A stretch of DNA of 5,348 bases. Source: Alphaproteobacteria bacterium (lineage in GTDB: Bacteria; Pseudomonadota; Alphaproteobacteria; ATCC43930; CGMCC-115725). Under the pieces are notes generated by a model. That model searched no databases, was not told the origin of the DNA, and saw only the letters and a list, made by a program, of their open reading frames with translations. Location of the stretch: the NCBI GenBank assembly GCA_030039775.1, contig JASHUX010000445.1, positions 1-5,348 on the forward strand, given 5' to 3'. How positions within the stretch are numbered: the first letter of the stretch is position 1; each line of letters opens with the position of its first letter. Below, piece by piece: positions 1-5,348 of this stretch. Position numbers and translations under genes: made by a program.

Positions 1-8
1 TAGGTCAT
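1..8 (-). CDS. Start of a divergent gene, cut by the window edge
   Basis: Read on the minus strand, an ATG lies at positions 8-6 followed by ACC (Met-Thr) and then the window ends. Eight bases upstream on that strand is AAAGGAA (complement of 15-21), a strong Shine-Dalgarno sequence at good spacing, which is why a real start is suspected. Nothing can be said about the product from two codons. The alternative is that the TAG at 1-3 is the stop codon of a plus-strand gene ending at the window edge; the ribosome binding site makes the divergent reading somewhat better, but the two plus-strand terminators further on would suit the other reading. Confidence 0.4.
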
Positions 9-112
9 CGCCCCGTTCCTTTCGCTGTGCGAACTTTAACACGCGCTTGTTCGCCGTCGCGCAAAATCTAGGGCCTTGGCCCGAGTCGCGCCTGGGACGT
101 TCGCGGAACTGG

Positions 113-140
113 GCTATAGGTTGGGTTAATCCCGCTGCAA
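113..140 (-). promoter_or_regulatory. Candidate promoter for the divergent minus-strand gene
   Basis: On the minus strand, TTGCAG (complement of 135-140) is followed after 16 bases by TATAGC (complement of 113-118). This matches the first three bases of the -35 consensus and the first four of the -10 consensus. Transcription would start near 106 and leave a leader of about 100 bases before the ATG at position 8. Similar matches arise by chance, so this is only a candidate. Confidence 0.22.
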
Positions 141-173
141 CAAGTCTGCTAAGCGCACGTCACTGTAGATGAT

Positions 174-200
174 CGACGCTCACTAGCCTCCCGAGCGTCG
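174..200 (+). repeat. 8-bp inverted repeat, hairpin without a T tract
   Basis: CGACGCTC (174-181) and GAGCGTCG (193-200) are perfect reverse complements around an 11-base loop. No run of T follows, so it is not an intrinsic terminator by itself. It lies 13 bases before the first terminator and could be part of the same transcript. Confidence 0.5.
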
Positions 201-213
201 AATGTACCCCACT

Positions 214-247
214 AAAGCGCCGGCCTCCCCGCCGGCGCTTTTTCTTT
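214..247 (+). terminator. Rho-independent terminator, first of two
   Basis: A perfect 11-bp stem, AAAGCGCCGGC (214-224) with GCCGGCGCTTT (231-241), encloses a 6-base loop CTCCCC and continues into a T-rich tail (TTTTTCTTT, 239-247). The orientation is plus strand. It must end a transcript that begins upstream, either in the window before 214 or outside it. No protein gene in the window feeds it. Confidence 0.85.
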
Positions 248-393
248 GCGCCCCATTGTCGTGTGTCTCGGGGGATGCGGTCGGTATGGGCAGCGTAAGA
301 CTCGGTAAGGCCCCTATCATCCCGCATTCCCCCCATTGGGATGACGGCCTTGTCGACGCCAGCGATTCCCCTCGCTGGCGTCTCCTTTTTTTT
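248..393 (+). ncRNA. Possible small structured RNA between two terminators
   Basis: The segment between the two terminators is short and foldable. Positions 270-280 (GGGGGATGCGG) pair with 322-332 (CCGCATTCCCC) in an 11-bp helix with a single G-U pair, and the 41-base interior can form a shorter irregular helix (ATGGG near 286-290 with CCCCTAT at 311-317). The 355-393 terminator would give a defined 3' end. No known family (SRP RNA, 6S, tmRNA, RNase P RNA, riboswitch) was recognised. The start is not known and no clear promoter was found between the terminators. The stretch could instead be a readthrough segment with a back-up terminator. Confidence 0.27.
355..393 (+). terminator. Rho-independent terminator, second of two
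   Basis: GACGCCAGCGA (355-365) pairs perfectly with TCGCTGGCGTC (372-382) over an 11-bp stem with a 6-base loop TTCCCC. Eight consecutive T residues lie at 386-393. The orientation is plus strand. It lies about 55 bases before the candidate mnmG operon promoter and would insulate that operon from upstream transcription. Confidence 0.87.
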
Positions 394-447
394 GTCTCAC
401 CGACCCAAAACATTAAATCGCATGCTGCGCAGCAAATTTTTCATAAA

Positions 448-475
448 TTGCTAGATTGATGTACATTAGTATTAT
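448..475 (+). promoter_or_regulatory. Candidate promoter of the mnmG-rsmG-parAB operon
   Basis: TTGCTA (448-453) and TATTAT (470-475) are separated by 16 bases and match the -35 consensus at four of six and the -10 consensus at five of six positions. The block lies in the most AT-rich part of an otherwise GC-rich window and directly after a strong terminator. Transcription would start near 482, just before the parS-like site at 484-499, leaving a leader of about 115 bases before mnmG. ParB bound and spread from that site could plausibly affect this promoter; that is inference. Confidence 0.42.
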
Positions 476-483
476 TCAAGAAA

Positions 484-499
484 TGTTTCCCGTGAAACA
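484..499. promoter_or_regulatory. parS: parS-like site, one base from consensus
   Basis: TGTTTCCCGTGAAACA differs from the chromosomal parS consensus TGTTTCACGTGAAACA only at the seventh base (C for A), and the flanking A/T at 483 and 500 extend the palindrome. ParB homologues bind this 16-base element and load onto DNA from it. A second, perfect site lies 2,018 bases downstream in rsmG, and parB itself is in the same operon, so a functional centromere site is likely. Single-base variants of this kind are commonly bound, although affinity cannot be judged here. Confidence 0.82.
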
Positions 500-570
500 T
501 CGCCCAGGCCGCCTGCACGGACGGAGGATGTTCGAATCACCTGGCGAATTCGCCTGATCGCGCTCGATTC

Positions 571-585
571 CGGGGTCCTGCCCCG
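571..585 (+). repeat. GC-rich hairpin just before the mnmG start
   Basis: CGGGG (571-575) pairs with CCCCG (581-585) around the 5-base loop TCCTG. It ends 13 bases before the ATG at 599 and 7 bases before the alternative GTG at 593. It occupies the place where a Shine-Dalgarno sequence would sit, and none is visible. The stem is short and could be incidental. Confidence 0.3.
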
Positions 586-598
586 CTAGATTGTGGCG

Positions 599-2467
599 AT
601 GGAACAGTTCGAGGTGGTGGTTATCGGCGGCGGACATGCCGGCTGCGAGGCGGCCGCCGCGGCGGCACGTCTGGGCGCGCGTACCCTGCTTCTCACGCAC
701 AAAATCGAAACGATCGGCGAAATGTCGTGCAATCCGGCCATCGGCGGCCTGGCCAAGGGTCATCTCGTGCGCGAGATCGACGCGCTCGACGGCGTGATGG
801 GCCGTGCTACCGACCGCGCCGGCATTCAGTTCCGCATCCTTAATCGCAGCAAGGGCCCGGCGGTGCGCGGGCCGCGCGCCCAGGCCGATCGCAAACTGTA
901 CCGCCAGGCCATGCAAGCGATGTTGGCCGAGCAGCCGAGTTTGACCATCCGGGCCGCCGCCGCCGAGGATTTGCTGGTGGAGCAGGGCCGCGTCGCCGGT
1001 GTCGTGACGGCGGACGGGACCGAAATCCGGGCCGGCGCCGTGGTCCTGACCACCGGGACGTTCTTGCGCGGTATGATCCACTGCGGCGAAGAGCGGATTC
1101 CGGCCGGCCGGGTCGGCGAGGCGCCGTCGGTCGGCTTGTCGGCGACCCTTGAGCGCGCGGGCTTCGCGCTCGGCCGCCTCAAGACCGGGACGCCGCCGCG
1201 GCTCGACGGCCGCACCATCGATTGGGCCGGACTCGAAGTGCAAGAGGGCGACGACCCGCCGGTGCCGTTCTCGTTCCTGACCGAGCGGATCACCACGCCG
1301 CAGCGCCCGTGCCACATCACGTCGACCACCGAGGCGGGGCATGCGCTGATTCGGGCCAATATCCATCGCGCGCCGGTCTATTCGGGTCAAATCCAAGGGA
1401 CTGGGCCGCGCTATTGTCCCTCGATCGAGGACAAGGTGGTGCGGTTTCCGGACCGCACCCGGCACCAGATTTTCCTCGAGCCGGAAGGGCTGGACGACGA
1501 CACCGTCTATCCCAACGGTATCTCGACCTCGCTGCCGCGCGAGATCCAGGCCGAATTGCTGAAGCATATTCCCGGCTTGGTGCGGGGGCGGATGATCCGG
1601 CCGGGCTACGCCATCGAGTACGATTATATCGACCCGCGCGAGCTGCGGCCGACTTTGGAGACGCGCCGGGTGCCGGCCCTGTTCTTGGCCGGGCAGATCA
1701 ACGGGACCACCGGCTATGAGGAGGCGGCGGCGCAGGGGCTGATGGCGGGGCTGAACGCCGCGTTGAAGGCGGGCGGGCAGGGCGAATTCACCCTCGACCG
1801 GGCCAGCTCCTATATCGGTGTGCTGATCGACGATCTGGTGACCCGCGGCACGGCTGAGCCCTACCGCATGTTCACCTCACGCGCGGAATACCGATTGGTG
1901 CTGCGGGCCGACAACGCCGACCAGCGCCTGACGCCGCTCGGCTTGCGGCTCGGTTGCGTCGGATCGGCGCGGTCGGCGGTGTTTTCCGCCAAAATGGCCG
2001 AGCTGGAACAGGCGAGGGCGCTCGCGGCCGGCTTGCGGGCGACCCCGACCGCGCTGCGCGCCCAGGGTCTTACGGTCAACGAGGATGGCGTTTCCCGCGC
2101 CGTGACCGACCTGTTGGCCAATCCCGCGCTCGATTTGCGCCGTCTGTCGTCAATTTGGCCTACTCTCGCGTCACTTTCCCCCGCGGTCGCCGAGCAGATC
2201 GAGACCGATTCGCGCTATGCCGGGTACCTGGCACGGCAACAGGCGGAAATCGCCGCGTTCCGGCGCGACGAAGCCCTAGCCCTGCCCCGCGACCTCGATT
2301 ATGCCGCGGTCGGCTCGCTCAGCCACGAAATCCGTACCAAGCTTGCCGCCGCGCAGCCCATGACGTTGGGCGCTGCGGCGCGGATTTCCGGCGTGACGCC
2401 GGCGGCGCTGGCGGCCCTGCTCCGCTACGTCAAGCGCCGGCCAGCCGCCGATTCGGTCGCGGCGTGA
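599..2467 (+). CDS. mnmG: tRNA uridine-5-carboxymethylaminomethyl modification enzyme MnmG (GidA)
   Basis: MnmG works with the GTPase MnmE to place a carboxymethylaminomethyl group on U34 of tRNAs, using FAD and methylenetetrahydrofolate. The 622-residue product has the family's usual length. Visible features are the N-terminal FAD dinucleotide-binding motif [10 protein letters not shown] (about 8-17), the conserved MSCNPAIGG segment with Cys44, [10 protein letters not shown] from 195, the second conserved cysteine in RPCHIT (Cys238), the FAD-contacting [17 protein letters not shown] (364-380) and [13 protein letters not shown] (421-433), then a C-terminal helical domain that in the family contacts MnmE. 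The two cysteines correspond to the catalytic pair known from the E. coli enzyme. ATG 599 is chosen over GTG 593, which would add two residues (MAMEQF); an in-frame TAG at 587-589 excludes anything longer. Neither start has a clear ribosome binding site. The stop overlaps the rsmG start. mnmE is absent from the window. Confidence 0.97.
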   Translation: MEQFEVVVIGGGHAGCEAAAAAARLGARTLLLTHKIETIGEMSCNPAIGGLAKGHLVREIDALDGVMGRATDRAGIQFRILNRSKGPAVRGPRAQADRKLYRQAMQAMLAEQPSLTIRAAAAEDLLVEQGRVAGVVTADGTEIRAGAVVLTTGTFLRGMIHCGEERIPAGRVGEAPSVGLSATLERAGFALGRLKTGTPPRLDGRTIDWAGLEVQEGDDPPVPFSFLTERITTPQRPCHITSTTEAGHALIRANIHRAPVYSGQIQGTGPRYCPSIEDKVVRFPDRTRHQIFLEPEGLDDDTVYPNGISTSLPREIQAELLKHIPGLVRGRMIRPGYAIEYDYIDPRELRPTLETRRVPALFLAGQINGTTGYEEAAAQGLMAGLNAALKAGGQGEFTLDRASSYIGVLIDDLVTRGTAEPYRMFTSRAEYRLVLRADNADQRLTPLGLRLGCVGSARSAVFSAKMAELEQARALAAGLRATPTALRAQGLTVNEDGVSRAVTDLLANPALDLRRLSSIWPTLASLSPAVAEQIETDSRYAGYLARQQAEIAAFRRDEALALPRDLDYAAVGSLSHEIRTKLAAAQPMTLGAAARISGVTPAALAALLRYVKRRPAADSVAA

Positions 2468-3084
2468 CTCTCACCGCCGCGGGATTTGGGCGGCTGACCA
2501 ATGTTTCACGTGAAACATTGACGCGGCTCGAGGACTATGTCCGCCTGCTCGCGGCCTGGAATAACCGGATCAATCTGGTCGGGCGCAACACGATCGGCGA
2601 TGTCTGGCAGCGCCACATCCTCGATTCGGCGCAAATTCTCCATCACTTGCGTCATTCCGACCGTACTTTCGTCGATATCGGCAGCGGCGCCGGCCTGCCC
2701 GGCCTGATTCTGGCGATCCTCGGCGTCCGCGCGGTCCATTTGGTCGAATCGGACCGGCGCAAAGCCGTGTTCCTCGCCGAGGCCATCCGCCTCACCCGCG
2801 CGCCGGCTACGCTTCATGTTCGCCGCGCCGAGTCCATGCCGGCCATGCCGGTGGACGTCGTGACGGCCCGCGCCTGCGCCAATCTCGGCGATTTGCTCGC
2901 CCTGGCCCAGCCGTTTATCGGCCCGGACACGATGTGCCTGTTCCTCAAAGGCAAAGGCGTCGCGGCCGAATTGACCGATGCGGCAAAAGATTGGAACATG
3001 GTGGCGGAAGCGGTGCCGAGCCTCACCGACAAATCCGGCTGTATCTTGAAGGTGGAGGGGGTTTCCCGTGTCGAGCGTCCCTGA
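2464..3084 (+). CDS. rsmG: 16S rRNA (guanine527-N7)-methyltransferase RsmG (GidB)
   Basis: RsmG is a cytoplasmic SAM-dependent methyltransferase that makes m7G527 in 16S rRNA; loss in other bacteria gives low-level streptomycin resistance. The product is 206 residues, normal for the family. Key segments are the N-terminal helix [20 protein letters not shown] (about 21-40), RHILDS (50-55), the SAM-binding motif [13 protein letters not shown] (69-81), and FLKGKGV (160-166) near the C terminus. The GTG start at 2464 overlaps the mnmG stop as GTGA, typical of translational coupling. The reading frame is open further upstream inside mnmG, but that part has no family resemblance. Residues 13-18, NVSRET, are encoded by a perfect parS site. 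The 3' end overlaps parA by 17 bases. Confidence 0.96.
   Translation: MTLTAAGFGRLTNVSRETLTRLEDYVRLLAAWNNRINLVGRNTIGDVWQRHILDSAQILHHLRHSDRTFVDIGSGAGLPGLILAILGVRAVHLVESDRRKAVFLAEAIRLTRAPATLHVRRAESMPAMPVDVVTARACANLGDLLALAQPFIGPDTMCLFLKGKGVAAELTDAAKDWNMVAEAVPSLTDKSGCILKVEGVSRVERP
2500..2519. promoter_or_regulatory. parS: Perfect parS site inside rsmG
   Basis: AATGTTTCACGTGAAACATT is a perfect 20-base palindrome whose 16-base core (2502-2517) is identical to the chromosomal parS consensus bound by ParB. It lies in frame in rsmG, where it spells Asn13 through Thr18 (N-V-S-R-E-T). The genes for its likely partners, parA and parB, follow within 1.4 kb. Chromosomal parS sites within or near this operon are well known in several phyla. 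Confidence 0.96.
3054..3058 (+). promoter_or_regulatory. Ribosome binding site of parA
   Basis: GGAGG, followed by two more G residues, sits 9 bases before the GTG at 3068 and lies inside the end of rsmG. It is the strongest Shine-Dalgarno match among the five plus-strand genes and decides the parA start in favour of this GTG. Confidence 0.75.
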
Positions 3085-3913
3085 CGCTGCGTCGCTGCCG
3101 CCGCCCGATCTGCATCGCCCGCGGCTTGCCGAGCCGCGCGTGATTTGCCTTGCCAATCAAAAGGGTGGCGTCGGCAAGACGACCACGGCGGTGAACCTGG
3201 CGACGGCGCTGGCCGCGGCGGAAAAGCGAGTGCTGCTGATCGACCTCGATCCGCAAGGGAACGCCTCGACCGGCCTCGGCATTTCACGGCACGACCGATC
3301 GAATTCCAGCTATCAGCTCCTGCTCGGCCTCGCCAGCCTGCCGCAAACGGTTAGGCAGACTCTCGTTCCCTATTTGTTCGTTGTCCCCGCTAGCGGCGAC
3401 CTCGCCGGCGCCGAGATCGAGTTGATCACGCTCGACCGCCGCGAATACCGGCTCAAGGACGCGCTGGCGAACCGGCTCGACGGCTTCGATTTCGTGCTGA
3501 TCGATTGCCCGCCATCGCTCGGCCTGTTGACGCTCAACGCTCTGGTCGCCGCGGACGCAATCTTGATTCCGGTGCAATGCGAGTTCTACGCGCTCGAAGG
3601 CGTCACCGCACTGACGCGCACGGTGGAGCGGGTCAAGCGCGCGCTCAACCCGAAGCTCGCGATCCAGGGCGTGGTGCTGACCATGGCCGACCGCCGCAAC
3701 AATCTCTCGGTCCTGGTCGAGCGCGACGTGCGCGCGCATTTCGGCGACGCGGTCTATGAGACCGCGATTCCGCGCAACGTGCGCTTAAGCGAGGCGCCGT
3801 CGCACGGCAAGCCGGCGCTGCTCTACGATTTTCATTCGGCCGGCGCGCAGGCCTATGTCCATTTAGCGCGCGAACTATTGGCGCGCGAGCGTCGACGGGA
3901 AGCGGGGGCTTGA
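3068..3913 (+). CDS. parA: Chromosome partitioning ATPase ParA (Soj type)
   Basis: ParA is a Walker-type ATPase that binds DNA non-specifically as an ATP dimer and is released by ParB stimulating its hydrolysis, which moves ParB-parS complexes. The 281-residue product carries the deviant Walker A motif KGGVGKTT (32-39, signature lysine Lys33-side region GGVGK), then RVLLIDLDPQGNAST (54-68), and the Walker B segment FVLIDCPPSLGLLTLN (142-157, Asp146). The family core starts near residue 24 (RVICLANQ), so the first 23 residues are a proline-rich extension, as in several alphaproteobacterial ParA proteins. The GTG start is backed by a strong ribosome binding site within rsmG. The stop codon overlaps the parB start as TGATG. 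No helix-turn-helix precedes the ATPase domain, which separates it from large plasmid-type ParA. Confidence 0.96.
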   Translation: MSSVPDAASLPPPDLHRPRLAEPRVICLANQKGGVGKTTTAVNLATALAAAEKRVLLIDLDPQGNASTGLGISRHDRSNSSYQLLLGLASLPQTVRQTLVPYLFVVPASGDLAGAEIELITLDRREYRLKDALANRLDGFDFVLIDCPPSLGLLTLNALVAADAILIPVQCEFYALEGVTALTRTVERVKRALNPKLAIQGVVLTMADRRNNLSVLVERDVRAHFGDAVYETAIPRNVRLSEAPSHGKPALLYDFHSAGAQAYVHLARELLARERRREAGA

Positions 3914-4797
3914 TGAGCGACGAAAAAAAAGGGCCGCGGCTCGGGCGCGGCCTGTCGGCGTTGCTGGGAGACGATGACGATACGGCCGCGGCGGGTTCGG
4001 CTGGCGGCGCGGCGGGGTCGCGGCCGGTGCCGATCGAGCATCTGCATCGCGGGCGCTTTCAGCCGCGGCGGAAATTCGACGCGGCGCAAATGGACGCGCT
4101 TGCGGATTCGATCCGCGCGCAAGGCGTGTTGCAGCCGCTGTTGGTGCGGCCCCATCCCGAGCGCGCCGGCGAATACGAAATCCTTGCCGGCGAGCGGCGT
4201 TGGCGCGCGGCGCAAATGGCGCAGCTTGTCGACGTGCCGGTGCTGGTGCGCGACATCGCGGATCGCGAGGCGCTTGAGATCGCGCTGGTCGAGAACGTAC
4301 AGCGCCAGGATCTCAATCCCATCGAAGAGGCGCGCGGCTATCAACGCCTCGTCGGCGAATTCAACCACACGCAGGACGACATCGCACGCGCCACCGGCAA
4401 GAGCCGGCCTCACATCACCAACACGCTGCGCCTTCTCACCTTGCCGGAGGAAGTGTTGGCGCTGGTGGAAGAGGACAAGCTCAGCGCCGGCCAGGCTCGG
4501 CCGCTGGTCGGCCATCCCGACGCGCTCCTAATCGCGCGCGATGCGGTCGCGCACGAACTCTCCGCGCGCGCGGTTGAGGCGCGTGCCCGCCCCACCGGCA
4601 AGAAAACATCGAAGAAAAAACCGCGCGCCACAGCGGCGCACACCGACGTCAATCTCCACGCGCTCGAGCGCGAGTTCGAGACCTTGACCGGCATGAAGAC
4701 CCAGATCATCGGCGATGGCGGCCTCGGCACCATCATCTTCGCCTTCACCAACCTCGACCAGATCGACGCGTTCCTCGCGAAGCTCCGGTACACCTAA
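3913..4797 (+). CDS. parB: Chromosome partitioning protein ParB (CTP-dependent parS-binding clamp)
   Basis: ParB binds parS, uses CTP to close into a sliding clamp that spreads on DNA, and stimulates ParA. The product is 294 residues, the usual size. The N terminus has the conserved LGRGLSALLG (10-19) that in the family contacts ParA, then an acidic, Gly/Ala-rich linker. The CTP-binding domain shows LQPLLVRP (73-80), GERRWRAA (93-100) and ENVQRQDLNPIEEA (127-140). The helix-turn-helix region follows (TQDDIARATGKSRPHITNTL, 153-172). A Lys/Arg/Ala-rich linker around 226-243 leads to the C-terminal dimerisation domain (about 244-294). ATG 3913 is preferred over TTG 3910, giving a TGATG junction with parA. 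Two cognate-looking parS sites lie upstream in the window. Confidence 0.96.
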   Translation: MSDEKKGPRLGRGLSALLGDDDDTAAAGSAGGAAGSRPVPIEHLHRGRFQPRRKFDAAQMDALADSIRAQGVLQPLLVRPHPERAGEYEILAGERRWRAAQMAQLVDVPVLVRDIADREALEIALVENVQRQDLNPIEEARGYQRLVGEFNHTQDDIARATGKSRPHITNTLRLLTLPEEVLALVEEDKLSAGQARPLVGHPDALLIARDAVAHELSARAVEARARPTGKKTSKKKPRATAAHTDVNLHALEREFETLTGMKTQIIGDGGLGTIIFAFTNLDQIDAFLAKLRYT

Positions 4798-4807
4798 GCG
4801 GCGGCAC

Positions 4808-5272
4808 ATGCTCAAGACCGTGCGCGGAATCTTGGTTGCCGGGCACGGTGTCGCGTCGGGCCGATCGATTGTCGATCGGCGCTTTCCGGGCGGCACCATC
4901 CGGCTGCAAGAAAAATTTTTCCGCGACCGCGGGCTCGATCTCGATGCGTATTTTCCGCGCGGCTTTGTGCGGGGCACGCTCAATATTCGGTTCTCGCGTG
5001 GAATCGTCGCGATCAAGCATCCCGATTTCACGTTCCGCGCGGTCGCATGGACCGACCTGTTCCCGCCGGAGAATTTCTTCCTGACCGGTTGGACCGTGAT
5101 CCATGGCGGGCGGGATTATCCTGGGCTTCTCTATATTCCCGACCCCGAAACCAAGCCTGATCATTTCCAGGATCGGCGCGTCCTCGAAGTGATCGCTGAA
5201 TCGATTCCGGAGATTTCCGTCGGCGATGCCCTGTCGCTGACGTTCGATTCCGATGCCGTCGATATCGACTAG
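4808..5272 (+). CDS. Uncharacterised protein, resembles CTP-dependent riboflavin kinase fold
   Basis: The 154-residue product has no signal peptide or membrane segment. Its motif order resembles archaeal-type riboflavin kinases (RibK, CTP as phosphate donor): a start strand with VRGILVAGHGVASGRS (5-20), a central helix, GTLNI (56-60), a PDFTF strand (72-76), FFLTGW (90-95), a strand ending in Pro111, then RVLEVIA (124-130) and SVGDALSLTF (137-146). In that family the Thr and Asn of GTLN contact Mg2+ and nucleotide; Thr57 and Asn59 would correspond. The usual GEG signature of the first loop is not obvious, and the spacing to GTLN is longer, so catalysis is uncertain. ATG 4808 is chosen because recognisable similarity starts directly after it; the longer frame reads into parB. 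The gap to parB is 10 bases with only a weak GGCGG, suggesting cotranscription. A 9-bp inverted repeat lies at 4860-4880. An insertion-sequence-like end follows immediately after the stop codon. Confidence 0.85.
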   Translation: MLKTVRGILVAGHGVASGRSIVDRRFPGGTIRLQEKFFRDRGLDLDAYFPRGFVRGTLNIRFSRGIVAIKHPDFTFRAVAWTDLFPPENFFLTGWTVIHGGRDYPGLLYIPDPETKPDHFQDRRVLEVIAESIPEISVGDALSLTFDSDAVDID

Positions 5273-5348
5273 CAGGCTGTTGAAAAACCGGTAGCGGTTA
5301 TTGGCGAGACATGATTCAGTCGACGGGGATTTTTTGTTGAGGATCATG
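5273..5348 (+). mobile_element. Possible insertion-sequence end, cut by the window
   Basis: GGCTGTTGAAAAA (5275-5287) matches a terminal motif recalled from several proteobacterial insertion sequences. It begins two bases after the stop codon of the preceding gene. The bases just before, CTAG (5269-5272), fit the kind of short target duplication made by some IS5-group elements. Further in are a small hairpin, AACCG (5286-5290) with CGGTT (5295-5299), and a ribosome-binding-like GAGGA (5339-5343) before an ATG at 5346-5348 that could start a transposase. The transposase, second end and duplicated target are outside the window, so family and completeness are unknown. Confidence 0.42.

Larger units (their letters stand above)
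9..598. other. Long intergenic region, no protein gene supported
   Basis: This stretch of nearly 600 bases has no open frame with a credible ribosome binding site and conserved protein features. The longest plus-strand frame (202-459) runs straight through two intrinsic terminators and is low in recognisable content. The region instead carries hairpins at 174-200, 214-241, 270-332 and 355-382, an AT-rich block at about 400-482, a parS-like palindrome at 484-499, a perfect 12-base palindrome at 543-554 and a GC-rich hairpin at 571-585. No tRNA or rRNA was recognised. mnmE, often found just before mnmG in related bacteria, is not here. Confidence 0.7.

Noticed and set aside
202..459. 85-codon plus-strand open frame in the intergenic region
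   Set aside because: It passes through the two terminators, has no good ribosome binding site, and its translation is unlike any recognised protein.
405..482. Replication origin in the AT-rich block
   Set aside because: Only two weak DnaA-box-like words (438-446 and 472-480, each two mismatches from consensus) are present, with no cluster; the AT content is as well explained by a promoter.
520..560. tRNA T-arm suggested by TTCGAAT
   Set aside because: The flanking five-base arms do not pair and no acceptor, D or anticodon arm can be built around it.
83..570. Several GANTC (CcrM-type) sites in the intergenic region
   Set aside because: About five occur where two to three are expected by chance; no paired CtrA-type TTAA-N7-TTAA site accompanies them, so cell-cycle control cannot be supported.
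476..1567. 363-codon open frame on the minus strand opposite mnmG
   Set aside because: It is antisense to an unmistakable MnmG, has Arg/Gly/Ala-rich low-information sequence typical of shadow frames in GC-rich DNA, and shows no recognisable motif.
3060..3075. Third parS at the parA start (GGTTTCCCGTGTCGAG)
   Set aside because: Only the left half matches parS (10 of 16 bases); the right half is unrelated, so it is not a palindromic ParB site.

Overview
The window looks like a chromosome segment from a GC-rich alphaproteobacterium, probably Rhodospirillales-like. The evidence is the high GC at third codon positions, the gene order mnmG-rsmG-parA-parB, and parS sites of the usual chromosomal type. 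The placement rests on gene order and protein style, not on any search.

Layout. Positions 1-8 hold what is probably the first codons of a gene leaving the window on the minus strand, with a good ribosome binding site. Positions 9-598 are a long intergenic region with no convincing protein gene. It holds several hairpins, two strong plus-strand intrinsic terminators (214-247 and 355-393) with a foldable segment between them, an AT-rich promoter-like stretch (448-475), and a near-consensus parS (484-499). From 599 to 5272 five genes run on the plus strand, tightly packed: mnmG (tRNA wobble-uridine modification), rsmG (16S rRNA G527 methylation), parA and parB (chromosome segregation), and an unnamed 154-residue protein. 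The first four overlap or abut (GTGA, a 17-base overlap, TGATG), and the fifth starts 10 bases after parB, so they look like one operon. A perfect 20-base parS palindrome lies inside the rsmG coding sequence and is read there as part of Asn-Val-Ser-Arg-Glu-Thr. Directly after the last stop codon (5273 onward) the sequence resembles the end of an insertion sequence, with a possible gene start at the very last three bases.

How the parts fit. MnmG and RsmG act on the translation machinery. ParA, ParB and the two parS sites form the centromere-like system that partitions the replicated origin region, and having parS in and just before the operon is typical of chromosomal parABS loci near the origin. 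The fifth protein is the least ordinary item. Its motif order (glycine-rich N-terminal strand, GTLN, an FF hairpin, a C-terminal LEVIA strand followed by an SVGD turn) resembles the archaeal-type CTP-dependent riboflavin kinase fold. That assignment is a remote-homology inference from memory of the family.
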